Numbered from the stretch's first letter, positions 1 to 8,522 are shown. The stretch: DNA of 64,000 nt from Candidatus Bathyarchaeota archaeon (GCA_026394265.1 JAPKYO010000066.1:1-64000), one strand, 5' to 3'. Made by a program: numbers and translations. Notes: a model not told the origin generated them from the sequence alone.

Positions 1-36
1 TGATTTGTGTGACAGGGGCTTGCCTCACAAATCAGG
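1..36. repeat. Inverted-repeat copy 1 (left arm)
   Basis: The first 30 bases recur as an exact reverse complement near 379-408. The unit is itself nearly palindromic, beginning TTTGTGTGACAGG and ending GCCTCACAAATC. It flanks the HTH gene that follows, so it is either an operator or a terminal repeat of a small element. The window starts here, so the outer edge is not visible. Confidence 0.8.
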
Positions 37-421
37 TGATATAGGCGAATGGATCGGTAAGGATGCCAGAACAAGGCTGGCCTTTCTCTGTTTGAGAGGC
101 ATTGAAAGCGAATTGTGTGACAAGCCCCTGCCTCACAAATCCCGTGGCAGGCAGAAATCAGCGCCCACACTGCTATCGGAGAAACTCGGAGTAAACCGAA
201 GAACTGTCTACCGGTGGCTGGAGGGAGGCGGGGTTAAGGCGTGCGACGTCAACGCGGGTCGACTCGCGGAAATCGCTTACGACTTCGATCCAATAGAGAC
301 GCGAAACGTGCTCCTCGAGGATTTAGAGAACTATTCCTCGCTCCTTTCTGGGTGGCTCGTTGATGGGTTTAGAGGGAATTGTGAGGCAAGCCCCTGTCAC
401 ACAAATCAGGACAGAGGCTGA
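5..421 (+). CDS. Small helix-turn-helix protein inside an inverted repeat
   Basis: The central part (roughly residues 50-75) reads as a helix-turn-helix: LSEKLGVNRRTVYRWLEGGG is the typical turn and recognition-helix pattern of small archaeal DNA-binding proteins. An acidic helical tail follows. The frame is open through all three copies of the flanking repeat, so the first 45 or so residues and the last 15 are encoded by repeat DNA and may not be translated. A TTG at 5 or a TTG at 113 are possible starts, and the start may also lie upstream of the window. The repeats around it suggest an autoregulated gene or a gene of a small mobile element. The exact family is not recognised. Confidence 0.5.
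   Translation: MCDRGLPHKSGDIGEWIGKDARTRLAFLCLRGIESELCDKPLPHKSRGRQKSAPTLLSEKLGVNRRTVYRWLEGGGVKACDVNAGRLAEIAYDFDPIETRNVLLEDLENYSSLLSGWLVDGFRGNCEASPCHTNQDRG
112..143. repeat. Inverted-repeat copy 2 (hybrid, internal)
   Basis: This is a third copy of the TTGTGTGACA...TGCCTCACAA unit. Its central heptamer is inverted relative to copy 1 (AAGCCCC instead of GGGGCTT). It lies just upstream of the HTH-coding part of the small gene, where an autoregulatory operator would be expected. Confidence 0.7.
377..410. repeat. Inverted-repeat copy 3 (right arm)
   Basis: This is the reverse complement of the left arm over 30 bases. It ends the HTH gene and lies 18 bases before the next start codon. Confidence 0.8.
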
Positions 422-427
422 CCCACG

Positions 428-1090
428 GTGACTCAAACTAGTCTCCTTGAAAGTCAACCGTCGAAGGAGTCGTATCCCACGTCCAAATCTAACTCCTCCT
501 ACTATCTGCTACGAGCAATCTGGTTACATTCACTACAAGGCGAATACAACCCAAAAAGGGCCGCAGAGAAACTCAGCACGCCAAATTCGAGTATCGAGTA
601 TAACGACGAAGCCTGGAGAAACATATCCCGGATCCTCGGCAGCCCCGGGATGAGGAGGGTCGCATTCCACGTGTTAGACGCCGAGGCCGTGACCCTGCTG
701 ATCACCCGCGTCTCACTTGGGCTGAGCCTCGGCTCCGCCGTTCGGTACCTGGAGGATCTAACCAGCTTCGGGGTCATAAGGCCGGCTGTGAAGCTTCTTC
801 GACCCGCTGGTGTTCGGGGTGGTCGTCGAGTGGTTGTATATGTAGTTCCGGACGCGGAGACTTGGAAGGTGGAGGCTGTCTGCAACCTTCATCGGCGATT
901 AGAGAACCCGCTGTATAAGCGTGCACTCGAGGTCGCTGAGGAGATACTCATCAACCTCCGCGGGGAGGATGTGAGCTACGGCTCTATCTTAGAAGTCATC
1001 AAGAGATCAAGTCCTACTTCAGACACTCCAAGCACCGCGGAGGGGGTAGTCCGGATCCTCCTCGAGAAAGGGATCAGGGTATGGAGATGA
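428..1090 (+). CDS. Unknown protein, possible winged-helix
   Basis: A 220-residue protein starting with GTG seven bases after the HTH gene, so the two may be co-transcribed. The first 30 residues are Ser/Thr-rich and low in complexity. Residues 75-150 contain a pattern resembling a winged helix (VRYLEDLTSFGVIRPAV followed by a basic hairpin GVRGGRRVVVYVV). The C-terminal part is helical with a second possible HTH (SYGSILEVIKRSS). No catalytic motif is visible. The position beside an HTH gene with repeats suggests a replication or regulatory protein of an integrated element, but that is inference. The family is not recognised. Confidence 0.55.
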   Translation: MTQTSLLESQPSKESYPTSKSNSSYYLLRAIWLHSLQGEYNPKRAAEKLSTPNSSIEYNDEAWRNISRILGSPGMRRVAFHVLDAEAVTLLITRVSLGLSLGSAVRYLEDLTSFGVIRPAVKLLRPAGVRGGRRVVVYVVPDAETWKVEAVCNLHRRLENPLYKRALEVAEEILINLRGEDVSYGSILEVIKRSSPTSDTPSTAEGVVRILLEKGIRVWR

Positions 1091-1184
1091 AAACATGACA
1101 TGCGAAAACCATATCCCCCGAAAAAATCTGAAAATACATAGCCAACGTACCACTCTTTATATTGTGTCAACTGAACCGATAGAT

Positions 1185-2027
1185 CTAATCTTCTTTTTTC
1201 TTGCTTTCATCACCTGAATCCTTTTTAGACGTAGATTTTTCCTGATTCGATGAATGAGATATTTTTAAAATACGTGCTTTCTTTAGCGAAGCGGGTTTAT
1301 CCTTCTTTTCTTCCGCTTGACTTCGGACCGGTATCCCATCTGCGATCCCATCGACATCGCTTACTACCTCCTTCTCATTGACCGGATAACCAATAGCCAC
1401 ACCACTATCAAGACCATTCTCATTCTTCTTCGCTTTCATGACATTATTTATAAATTCATTTAAAGCCCCGTAGGCCGTCGACCTCGGAGGAGATGGCTCA
1501 CACATCTTCCTGAATCGGTTATATGTTTCTCCACTTATAGGATCAATCTCAAGCAACCCTAAAAGTTCCCCGCTAAAACTCATGATCCTATGAATAACCT
1601 CTTCAGCACTAAGGACGAGGATTCCGTCAAGCCTCCCCTTTAGAATCTTTAACTTCAGTACCTGCAACCTCCCTCTAAATTCGGGATAATACAAGTATCG
1701 ACGATCCAACGAATCCACCTCAGCAAAGCCTGCAATACCCTCAAGAATGAGATTCTGGTTTATTTGGCCGTCACTTTCAAAACTCTGAATATATTTTCCA
1801 GAAGAGTTCTTGGTGGATCGAACAAGAGTAGTAGTTTCAACGATATACGCTAAAACTTGTTTCTGCCATAGATCCCCTAATTCATGCTCCACAATCAGAA
1901 TACTCCTAACTAACGACTCCCGTTTCGCCCTATTCGCAATTGACTCAATGACTGCGTCAACATCTCTCGATGAGCGGCTCTCCTCCAGAATAATGTAAAG
2001 ACTCCGAAGGAGTTCCTCATCATCCAT
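1185..2027 (-). CDS. Unknown helical protein with charged tail
   Basis: A 280-residue soluble protein. I chose the ATG at 2027, giving MDDEELLRSLY, because it begins one base after the stop of the upstream gene, the usual coupled arrangement. An upstream start at 2060 would overlap that gene. The body is mostly helical, with no signal peptide or membrane segment. The last 45 residues are a Lys/Ser/Asp-rich low-complexity tail ending in KKKED. It probably forms a two-gene operon with the coiled-coil protein ending at 2029. I see no recognisable domain; a structural or partner-binding role is a guess. Confidence 0.6.
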   Translation of the reverse strand: MDDEELLRSLYIILEESRSSRDVDAVIESIANRAKRESLVRSILIVEHELGDLWQKQVLAYIVETTTLVRSTKNSSGKYIQSFESDGQINQNLILEGIAGFAEVDSLDRRYLYYPEFRGRLQVLKLKILKGRLDGILVLSAEEVIHRIMSFSGELLGLLEIDPISGETYNRFRKMCEPSPPRSTAYGALNEFINNVMKAKKNENGLDSGVAIGYPVNEKEVVSDVDGIADGIPVRSQAEEKKDKPASLKKARILKISHSSNQEKSTSKKDSGDESKKKED

Positions 2028-2028
2028 T

Positions 2029-3099
2029 CTATTTGCCTCGTAAAAAGTTCTGCAAATCACTAATCACCGGCTCGATCCCATTATTGACAATTGTTTTGAA
2101 CCGCGTGGGAAGTTGTGGGTCCTTCTTTGCGTTTATTGCGACTCCTTCAAGAAGTGCTATAGACACCCTTGCCAGCCCCTCCAGCGTGACCGAGGTCAAC
2201 TCCGGTTCACGTAATAACTTGGAGATGAGCTGCAGCTGCATACTCGTATCGTGGTTTGCCTTGATCTCTCCAAGGACCCGGTTAGCCTCTTGGTTCAACT
2301 TGACAAGTTTGGTATACTCAGCGTCCTCTGCCCTGTACTTCGCCTCGAGAACCTCGAGATCTCTACTCTTGGCACCTACTTTTTCGTTGAGTTCCTTGAG
2401 GTCTCCATACACGTTCACTGCACCGAGAACAAGAAGGGGGCTCCCAAACTTCTTCGCAAGACCAAGCAGATTCTCCAGACTAGCGTAGTCAAAGTGATAA
2501 TCTGACGAAAGCAGCCTCACCGTATCCATGTAGGTCTGGTGAGTTAATGCTTCCAACTTATTCCTTTCATGCAGCGCTTCGTCCTGTTTTAAGCCGCTTG
2601 ATACTTCCTCTTTTTTTCTCTCTAAAACCTTGATTTCTTCACCTATACTTATCGTACTCTCAAATTCATTAAATGCCTGCATGATCTTGCGTGGTTCCCC
2701 AAATTTCTCAACTGCTTTCTGTATCTCAATCTGGACATCCGGATTTATTCCTCTATCATTCAAATCCTTATTTAGATCCATATTCTCTCGGATATTTTTA
2801 GCCGTTAACTTATTCTTATTAACCTCATCAATATCTTCCAGCTTATGTCCACTAGCCGAGAAATCCGCTAAAATTTTAAGCAGTTTATCATGTTCAGCCG
2901 AGTCTTCTACTTTCACGCTTCCAATATCCCTCCTCAGATTTGATTCCGACCCCTTACAGCCAGCGAGAACCCAAATCTCATGATGCATGAATCCCAAACC
3001 ACGAAGAAGCTTAACCACCTCTATTCTCCGCCTAGACTGATCCCTTCTAGGATCCTCAATAGCCGAGAGCTCAACGAGCTCTCGAATAAGATCAAGCAT
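2029..3099 (-). CDS. Coiled-coil protein with N-terminal HTH-like region
   Basis: A 356-residue soluble protein. Residues 1-60 contain an arginine-rich helical segment (RRDQSRRRIEVVKLLRGLGF) followed by a helix pattern that could be a DNA-binding HTH. Residues 110-280 are heptad-like coiled coil with long Glu/Lys runs. The C-terminus (LPTRFKTIVNNGIEPVI) is a compact helical cap. It is the first gene of a minus-strand pair with the 280-residue protein. The A/T-rich stretch AAATATTTT near 3165 could be its TATA box. No enzyme motif is visible. It might be a DNA-organising or filament-forming protein, but the sequence alone does not decide. Confidence 0.6.
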   Translation of the reverse strand: MLDLIRELVELSAIEDPRRDQSRRRIEVVKLLRGLGFMHHEIWVLAGCKGSESNLRRDIGSVKVEDSAEHDKLLKILADFSASGHKLEDIDEVNKNKLTAKNIRENMDLNKDLNDRGINPDVQIEIQKAVEKFGEPRKIMQAFNEFESTISIGEEIKVLERKKEEVSSGLKQDEALHERNKLEALTHQTYMDTVRLLSSDYHFDYASLENLLGLAKKFGSPLLVLGAVNVYGDLKELNEKVGAKSRDLEVLEAKYRAEDAEYTKLVKLNQEANRVLGEIKANHDTSMQLQLISKLLREPELTSVTLEGLARVSIALLEGVAINAKKDPQLPTRFKTIVNNGIEPVISDLQNFLRGK

Positions 3100-3352
3100 C
3101 TAATATTCTTGATCGCATTGAGGAGTAATAGGCTTACGCTCGCTCTAAACTCCCTTCCTTCTCGAAAATATTTGATCATAAAACCCCACACTCTACAGGT
3201 ATCCTTTGAAAACATACCCCCTTCATGGGAGATGCCCCCAAGAGATCGAACACCCCTAGCTACGCTATTGTTAACTAGTATCAATTCAACGATGTAAAAG
3301 TCGCTTACAAACAGTTACAAGCCGGTCCATAACCCCCTCAATGATCATCGAA

Positions 3353-3462
3353 CGATCAAAACACGATCATCTTTCACACGTTTTCGATCAACTAATCTTT
3401 AAAAAAATGGCAGTTTTCATCACCCGATCAAACAGCGATCAAAAAAAGCCTTATTCCGATCA
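3353..3462. repeat. Phased CGATCA repeats (iteron-like)
   Basis: The hexamer CGATCA occurs at 3353, 3364, 3384, 3425, 3435 and 3457, all in the same orientation. The steps are 11, 20, 41, 10 and 22 bases, close to whole turns of B-DNA. This is the layout of protein-binding iterons or an operator array. The last three lie within the 3' end of the small gene at 3420-3638. Confidence 0.6.
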
Positions 3463-3638
3463 AATTCTTTTGTAGAGTAAATGATGAAACACGTAGTGTG
3501 CGTAACCTCAACTATCGACTCGAAGAAGTCATTCAGGCCATGCATCAACTCTTTAGGTGGGCGCAAATTGTTAGCTTGGAGAAAAACGACTAAATTAATC
3601 TTCAATTCGCGCGTACGTTTCCCAAAAATTTGCTCCAC
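3420..3638 (-). CDS. Unknown 72-residue protein
   Basis: A short minus-strand ORF starting with GTG at 3638. A good TATA-like stretch (ATAAATATTATA, around 3641-3652 read on the minus strand) lies directly upstream, which suggests a leaderless transcript. The protein mixes basic and hydrophobic segments (KINLVVFLQANNL) and has no cysteine motif or clear membrane helix. Its 3' end overlaps the CGATCA array, so it could be autoregulated by those sites. No family is recognised, and a chance ORF cannot be excluded. Confidence 0.35.
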   Translation of the reverse strand: MEQIFGKRTRELKINLVVFLQANNLRPPKELMHGLNDFFESIVEVTHTTCFIIYSTKEFDRNKAFFDRCLIG

Positions 3639-3707
3639 GTATAATATTTATGGGTAATTGAAAAACAATAAATTCTCCTAAGAAACCCCTAATCACTTGG
3701 TGTATTC

Positions 3708-5123
3708 TTGGTCAAAGGGGTCGACAAGGAGCAACAAACTGAACTGAGCGATCAGATCAAAAAACTTTCAGAAAAGATCGATGCCATCGACTCAAAACTA
3801 ACAAAGGTCGAGGAATGCTCGAATGCAACAGTCACACACATACAATCCATCGCCAACATGAGCGACATACAAAAAGCAAACCTCGTCATGAGCAACAACG
3901 TATCCGACCCAAACGGCTTCATAGCACGCGAGATAACCAACCAGCTCATCGTCATGCTACAAAAATATCAGACAACCGACTTCCGCAGATGGCTGGTACT
4001 CAGAGGAAGAAACGTCGTGGAGCAAGCAGTAGCCGGCTTCGTGAGTCAACAACTACCACAACTAAAATGGTACAACGTACAACTCTCCAAAATCGACGAG
4101 AAAACATACCACCAGACAGCGAAGACAACATTCCCCGTACAAATAAAAACCGGAATACCCCTCATCAGCGCAATCACAGTCGCGAAAGTCAACTTCGAAT
4201 ACGAGGGAGACGTCGACATCAAAACAAACACAATATCAAACACGAAGAGCCGCCTCAACACCAGCGAGGAAGAGAAACAGGTCTTCAAAAGCTTCATCGA
4301 GGACCTGGACAGCAGCCTCAAACCACACAAGAAAACCTACTCGATCCTACACCCAATCGGAGCGGGAATAAACAGACTCTACGCCCTCTTCATGAAGGAG
4401 ACCAACTTCAGCATACCCTTCATAACCATTCTACTACTAACGATGCTCATCCCCAGCATCTGGCCAGCCAGCTTCATCTACTTCGGCCTCCTACGCGCCT
4501 ACCCCATCTGGTTCTGGTTCCTCGGAATCAGCATACAAAACCTAGTCCTAGGAATCATAAACGGAGCCATCTACGGCGCCTTCTTCTGGCTAGCCATTCG
4601 ATACAAATTCCTAGAACGACTAAAGATCCTCGGGTTCCTCACAAAGATAAACAAACCCGGAGGAAAACAAATCGACCTACGAGTCGCAGCGGGTGCAGGA
4701 ATCGCCTGCATCGTACTCATCACAGGCATCTGGTGGGTCACATTACCAAAAGCGGGCGGCGTGGACGTCGCAGCAGTAAGAATCTACTCGGACCCAGACT
4801 CCACAGCGATGCTCCAGGCGCTCAACACCGGCAACTACTACACAATAACAAACATCCTAGACGGATCATCAAAGACGGTGCTAACCGAACCCGGATTCGC
4901 CGGCTACAGCCTCTACGTAAAGAGAAATCTAGGGAACTACAACTCAACCGTCTTCTGGCAGGCCTCATCCAGCGGCAGCGTCGTTAAAGCAACCTATAAC
5001 GCAACGTACAGTGGAGTACAGGGCAAGTTCCCCATAGTGTTCAGCTTCATCAATAATGGTGGAGCCCAGTACCTTTCCAGCGTCGAGTTCCAAGCCCCCA
5101 CCTGGAACTTTAAAGTCCCCTAA
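3708..5123 (+). CDS. Multi-pass membrane protein with coiled coil and extracellular tail
   Basis: A 471-residue protein starting with TTG. Residues 5-45 are a coiled coil (LSDQIKKLSEKIDAIDSKL). Residues 50-215 look soluble and mixed alpha/beta. Around 240-310 there are two or three membrane segments (ITILLLTMLIPSIW, then a Trp/Phe-rich stretch, then LVLGIINGAIYGAFFWLAI). A further membrane helix follows at about 328-350, then a Ser/Asn/Tyr-rich C-terminal domain of about 120 residues that is probably outside the cell. The coding strand is strikingly rich in A and C, like the membrane genes at 44.8-46.5 kb. Family not recognised. Known multi-pass transporter motifs are absent. Confidence 0.7.
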   Translation: MVKGVDKEQQTELSDQIKKLSEKIDAIDSKLTKVEECSNATVTHIQSIANMSDIQKANLVMSNNVSDPNGFIAREITNQLIVMLQKYQTTDFRRWLVLRGRNVVEQAVAGFVSQQLPQLKWYNVQLSKIDEKTYHQTAKTTFPVQIKTGIPLISAITVAKVNFEYEGDVDIKTNTISNTKSRLNTSEEEKQVFKSFIEDLDSSLKPHKKTYSILHPIGAGINRLYALFMKETNFSIPFITILLLTMLIPSIWPASFIYFGLLRAYPIWFWFLGISIQNLVLGIINGAIYGAFFWLAIRYKFLERLKILGFLTKINKPGGKQIDLRVAAGAGIACIVLITGIWWVTLPKAGGVDVAAVRIYSDPDSTAMLQALNTGNYYTITNILDGSSKTVLTEPGFAGYSLYVKRNLGNYNSTVFWQASSSGSVVKATYNATYSGVQGKFPIVFSFINNGGAQYLSSVEFQAPTWNFKVP

Positions 5124-5221
5124 GATTTTTGCCTAACCCTAGACTACGCTAATTAAACACGCGCATACTGTAAAGCTTCGAGGCCAGAGTGATACATCAG
5201 GGTATGCATTTGTATGGATAC

Positions 5222-5380
5222 TTATTCTGAACTTGACTTTTCATAGAACTCGATAAACCCACAGTTAGGACATTTCTTCGCGATGACATTCAAACTTCCA
5301 ATCTTCACTTCTTGAATATCATCCATTAAAACAAACGCGCTACTGTTACTACACTTCGGACAGAAACTAGCGAGACCCAT
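5222..5380 (-). CDS. Small zinc-ribbon protein (52 aa)
   Basis: This short gene encodes 52 residues beginning MGLASFCPKC. Two CxxC knuckles (CPKC at residues 7-10 and CPNC at 37-40) form a treble-clef or zinc-ribbon pair separated by a beta-rich stretch, as in small archaeal zinc-ribbon proteins and the N-terminus of TFS-like factors. The start ATG is the only one giving both knuckles. It is convergent with the membrane protein ending at 5123. The role is unknown; binding a nucleic acid or protein partner is the usual inference for such stand-alone ribbons. Confidence 0.65.
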   Translation of the reverse strand: MGLASFCPKCSNSSAFVLMDDIQEVKIGSLNVIAKKCPNCGFIEFYEKSSSE

Positions 5381-5805
5381 GGAAAAAGCGATTCTTAACT
5401 AGTATTTAATTACGTTTACAAATTCCTCTTCAGAGATTTTTTAGAAGTCATGCGCGCGAACGCGCAATACCCCAACCTCCTTTTCTAAAATAATTTAGGT
5501 TAAGGAAACAGATAAAATTCTGACAATCTATCACCAAATTCAGTCATAAAGGCGAATAATTTATCCTCACTTCCACCTGATAAACTAAGTATTTGTTAGC
5601 TTATTAAAGAGTTGATAATGATAAATATGTAAATATAATGAGGAATTTTAAAGAGTCTGCATCTTTTAAATAATTTATTGAATTATAGATATGCGAAACG
5701 CGTGTAGTATGGATTTTAAAGGGATTTTTCTTTAATAACACGTTTTTTAATCTATCGCCAATATGTACGCGCACGTGGTCTGACTTTTGTCATCATTAAC
5801 TTGCT
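5381..5805. other. AT-rich intergenic region
   Basis: No gene is apparent. It contains a GCGCGC-type stretch near 5450, one copy of the module A repeat at 5553-5588, and AT-rich sequence likely to include the 3' end signals of the gene ending at 5806. Confidence 0.6.
5553..5588 (+). repeat. Dispersed intergenic repeat, module A
   Basis: Contains TTATCCTCACTTCCACCTGA, the core of the module A family seen at about a dozen intergenic sites between 5.5 and 34 kb, all in the same orientation. Confidence 0.7.
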
Positions 5806-6387
5806 CTAACTTAATTGCAAAGTAACAGGTGTAGCCCATTTGTACACATATCCATTAGAATAAGCACCAGCATATGTTTTATATCCTATATGAAATGTTA
5901 CTTGTTTGATTGTTGCTGTTTCTCCATATTGTAACTTCCACTCGTTTTTTATACTATATATATAACTTCTTGGAATAGAATAATCAGTAAAAAGTAGTTG
6001 AACGGTTTTCCCACCAATTGCTTGTATATTATTATTTTCATTCCTGTAATGTAGTTGGCCATTTAATTTTGAATCTAAATCAGTATTACCTGTTGATAAA
6101 TCAGCCACTACAATTATTATACCGTCATCATCTTTTGGCGTTTGTAGCTGTATTTTAATTCCGACTACTTGTCCTTTACTCAAAGTATATATAGAAGTAC
6201 TAGTATCTTTCAAATCTACACAATTATAATTTATTATTACATTACTCCAAAAATCTGTTACTTTATTTTCTAAGTTAGTTTCATATTGTTGTTGTTTAAT
6301 TCGTTGCTGATCATTAGAATATATCCAAAATGAACCTATACCTATAATCAATATAAAAAATAAAAAATAAATTATTTTATCTTTCAT
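5806..6387 (-). CDS. AT-rich membrane-anchored or secreted protein
   Basis: 193 residues from the ATG at 6387, which gives MKDKIIYFLFFILIIGIGSF: a short basic start and one strong hydrophobic helix, so an uncleaved anchor or signal peptide. The rest looks like a beta-rich extracytoplasmic domain with one Cys (NYNCVDL) and several Tyr-rich strands. An upstream start at 6429 would put 14 residues before the hydrophobic segment and is less likely. Base composition is far more AT-rich than most neighbours, which suggests recent transfer. Family not recognised. Confidence 0.65.
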   Translation of the reverse strand: MKDKIIYFLFFILIIGIGSFWIYSNDQQRIKQQQYETNLENKVTDFWSNVIINYNCVDLKDTSTSIYTLSKGQVVGIKIQLQTPKDDDGIIIVVADLSTGNTDLDSKLNGQLHYRNENNNIQAIGGKTVQLLFTDYSIPRSYIYSIKNEWKLQYGETATIKQVTFHIGYKTYAGAYSNGYVYKWATPVTLQLS

Positions 6388-6480
6388 ATATATATAGATA
6401 ATTGACTTTAAATATAAAATTTTTGGCAAGAATTATTAAGTTGGATTTCGATGAGGTTATCGTAAAGTAGCTGATTATAA

Positions 6481-6520
6481 TTCAATAATCATATTCTTAG
6501 TTCCATCTGATCCTAATCAG
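6481..6520 (+). repeat. Dispersed repeat, degenerate module A
   Basis: Reads CAATAATCATATTCTTAG followed by TTCCATCTGA and CTAATCAGT, a diverged copy of module A placed between two minus-strand genes. Confidence 0.55.
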
Positions 6521-6529
6521 TCGCACGTG

Positions 6530-6823
6530 TTATGCCGGCGAGGTTGGGAGGCCCTCAGGCGCATATTTATAATGTATTCTTCGTCTATAATTCCTAACAA
6601 CCTGTACAATAACTAATCCCACAAAACCAACCCCACCTAAAATTAACAAGAATACGTTATTGTAAAACACATAGAGAAGAAGCGACAACCCGCATAAAAT
6701 GAGCGCTATAAAGACATCTCTATCCAAATGTCCAAAAAAGCTGTAAGGATCATATGGAGACCAAGACATTCCGGGGACCTTGTTCTTTTCACTTAACGTG
6801 AAGGGTAGATTACCTTTTCTCAA
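6530..6823 (-). CDS. Small two-helix membrane protein
   Basis: A 97-residue protein with two adjacent membrane helices: residues 38-53 (VFIALILCGLSLLLYV) and 57-77 (VFLLILGGVGFVGLVIVQVV). These are followed by the basic sequence NYRRRIHYKY, which by the positive-inside rule places both ends in the cytoplasm. The longer reading starts at a TTG at 6823; an ATG at 6769 (MSWSPYDPY) gives 79 residues and keeps both helices, and may be the true start. It stands alone between repeat copies. Function unknown. Confidence 0.6.
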   Translation of the reverse strand: MRKGNLPFTLSEKNKVPGMSWSPYDPYSFFGHLDRDVFIALILCGLSLLLYVFYNNVFLLILGGVGFVGLVIVQVVRNYRRRIHYKYAPEGLPTSPA

Positions 6824-6838
6824 TCACGCATGCATAGA

Positions 6839-6957
6839 TCAGTAATCCTATTCTCCCTTCCACCTCTCTTTAAGAAAATCTTATCCCAAAGATACTTTGG
6901 TATAAGCCTCATCTTGCACGCAATAATTTTATCCTCGCTTCCACCTGATAATTACTA
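6839..6957 (+). repeat. Composite dispersed repeat, A-B-A
   Basis: Module A (6839-6867), module B (6871-6915, ATCTTATCCCAAAGATAC with the dyad CCAAAG/CTTTGG) and a second module A (6921-6955) lie in series. This is one of the two most complete copies of the composite. Confidence 0.75.
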
Positions 6958-6982
6958 GTGCACCGGAATCTCTCGGCTTAGT

Positions 6983-7813
6983 TCATTGTATAGGGACTGA
7001 GGGCAACTGACCAGTCTTCGCCAAGGAGTAAAAGATATTCAAAGATGGACTAGGAATAACCCCGGTTACCTCCTTATTCTCTAGATGCCCTGATACCATT
7101 TCAATTACCTGAGAAATCGCAGGCATCAGTTTACCAAAGTTGAAATAAGTCTCAATATCCCCCTTCGCTCCCCGGAAAAAGAAAGCAGTCTCCTTCCCCA
7201 TCGGCACAACCGTGCATCTCCCACCCAGATCACTACATGATATGTTAAGATCAGCTTTGTACGTCAAATGGACAGACGATGTGAGAAGCAGATTATTATA
7301 TAATGTATTCTGAGCCTCAACTAACTTGTTAAGCCCAGACACCAGTGGGCTTTCCATCAGCTGCTGTGGAACCAGTTTAGGTTCCCCAAGCGTAGTATTT
7401 GTGAAGGGTACGAATAGCTTCTCGCTGCCTTTCAGGAAACCTTTACTCACCTCACGGTGCACGAGAGTGTAAGGGATTGTTCCGGGAATAGTTGCAACAA
7501 TAGCCGATACGCTAGGGTATACTTTTCTAAGCGTAACCATCGTGCCACTTGGGCTTCCAATGTATACTTGTAGGGTTTGGATAAGGCTCAGGGTTTGAGA
7601 CGAAGTGTCCTTTAATTTTACTATTATAAAACTGGGGGTAACAAGACCCGGATACCCAAGAGACTTGAATGTCAGGTCAGAGTACCCCATTTTACCCAGT
7701 TCTTTTCCAACAGATTTCTGGAAGTCGTCGTAGTACTGGTCGGTTAACTTTCTGATTTCTGCTTCGTTCTTGTCCTCCTTCTTCTCGTTTCCTCCTTTAA
7801 ACAGCCAACTCAT
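6983..7813 (-). CDS. Unknown soluble protein (276 aa)
   Basis: Starts at an ATG preceded by a good ribosome-binding stretch (GGGGAGAAGGGAAG). The first 25 residues are highly charged (MSWLFKGGNEKKEDKNEAE). The remainder alternates beta-like hydrophobic strands and has one Cys pair (ISCSDLGGRC). There is no membrane helix or signal peptide. The middle (residues 70-130) is Val/Ile/Thr-rich, suggesting a beta sheet. Flanked on both sides by composite repeats, so a single-gene unit. Family not recognised. Confidence 0.65.
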   Translation of the reverse strand: MSWLFKGGNEKKEDKNEAEIRKLTDQYYDDFQKSVGKELGKMGYSDLTFKSLGYPGLVTPSFIIVKLKDTSSQTLSLIQTLQVYIGSPSGTMVTLRKVYPSVSAIVATIPGTIPYTLVHREVSKGFLKGSEKLFVPFTNTTLGEPKLVPQQLMESPLVSGLNKLVEAQNTLYNNLLLTSSVHLTYKADLNISCSDLGGRCTVVPMGKETAFFFRGAKGDIETYFNFGKLMPAISQVIEMVSGHLENKEVTGVIPSPSLNIFYSLAKTGQLPSVPIQ

Positions 7814-8186
7814 CTTCCCTTCTCCCCTAGTGTAATTATCTATAGAAACTTAAATTAAATTTATTCTGAATTCGCCAAGCTGCAATATATATTCAATAAT
7901 CCTATCTCGCTTCCACCTACTCTTCGAAAAATCTTAACCCAAATTCACTTTGGCATTATCCTCATCAGACGTACAAGTAATTGGCTGGCGAATGTCTTAT
8001 CCTCACTTCCACCTGCGGCTCAGTAAGTGAACGGCAGTAAAAGAGGGCATATAGAATCGACCATATTAACCCCTATCAGTTAGTCTTACTGGATCTTTTC
8101 AGATATATCAACGAGTTTAACCTATTTTTACGCGTCTATGCGAAGTAATTACACGTTTAATATCCAGGATTCCGCAAAAGCTATCG
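7814..8186. other. Divergent intergenic region with composite repeat
   Basis: Lies between two divergent starts and must hold both promoters. It contains the A-B-A composite repeat at 7893-8015. No additional gene is seen. Confidence 0.55.
7893..8015 (+). repeat. Composite dispersed repeat, A-B-A
   Basis: Module A at 7893-7920, module B at 7922-7971 (ATCTTAACCC...CACTTTGGCATTATCC) and module A at 7990-8015 (GTCTTATCCTCACTTCCACC). Same order and orientation as at 6839. Confidence 0.75.
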
Positions 8187-8522
8187 GTGAAGACGTTGGT
8201 AATACAAAAGAAAAATTTTCATAAACCTGATGAGACTAAGACACCTCCGAATTCGAGGGTAGATACCATCAGAATAGGCGATAGGACTGTGATGAAGCAA
8301 ACGTATCAACCTGGGTGGAAATGGTCAACTGATATGATGTCTATCGCTGGGACAAAATCGTGTCAGGTGCACCATTTTGGAATACTGGTTTCGGGTAGGT
8401 TACATGTGAAAGCTGACGATGGCCAGGAAATTGAACTCAACTCAGGTGATGTTGTGGACATCCCGCCGGGACATGATGGCTGGGTCATGGGAAATGAGCC
8501 TGCAGTCTTCTATTGGTTTTAA
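8187..8522 (+). CDS. Cupin-domain protein
   Basis: A 111-residue single-domain cupin starting with GTG. The first cupin motif is diverged (SCQVHHFGILVSGRLHV carries two adjacent His and the conserved G-x-hydrophobic-H strand). The second, SGDVVDIPPGHDGWVMG, keeps the typical G-D-x6-P-x-G-x2-H-like pattern. Such small cupins bind a metal or small ligand and are often isomerases, dioxygenases or sensors. The substrate cannot be read from the sequence. It is a lone gene flanked by repeats. Confidence 0.8.
   Translation: MKTLVIQKKNFHKPDETKTPPNSRVDTIRIGDRTVMKQTYQPGWKWSTDMMSIAGTKSCQVHHFGILVSGRLHVKADDGQEIELNSGDVVDIPPGHDGWVMGNEPAVFYWF

Noticed and set aside
3021..3284. An 87-codon minus-strand frame upstream of the coiled-coil gene
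   Set aside because: It overlaps the start of the coiled-coil gene and covers its likely promoter; no domain is visible.
3815..4987. A 390-codon second frame inside the membrane-protein gene at 3708
   Set aside because: It is rich in Arg, His, Thr and Asn codons created by the A/C-rich sequence of the real gene, has no domain, and lies wholly within it.
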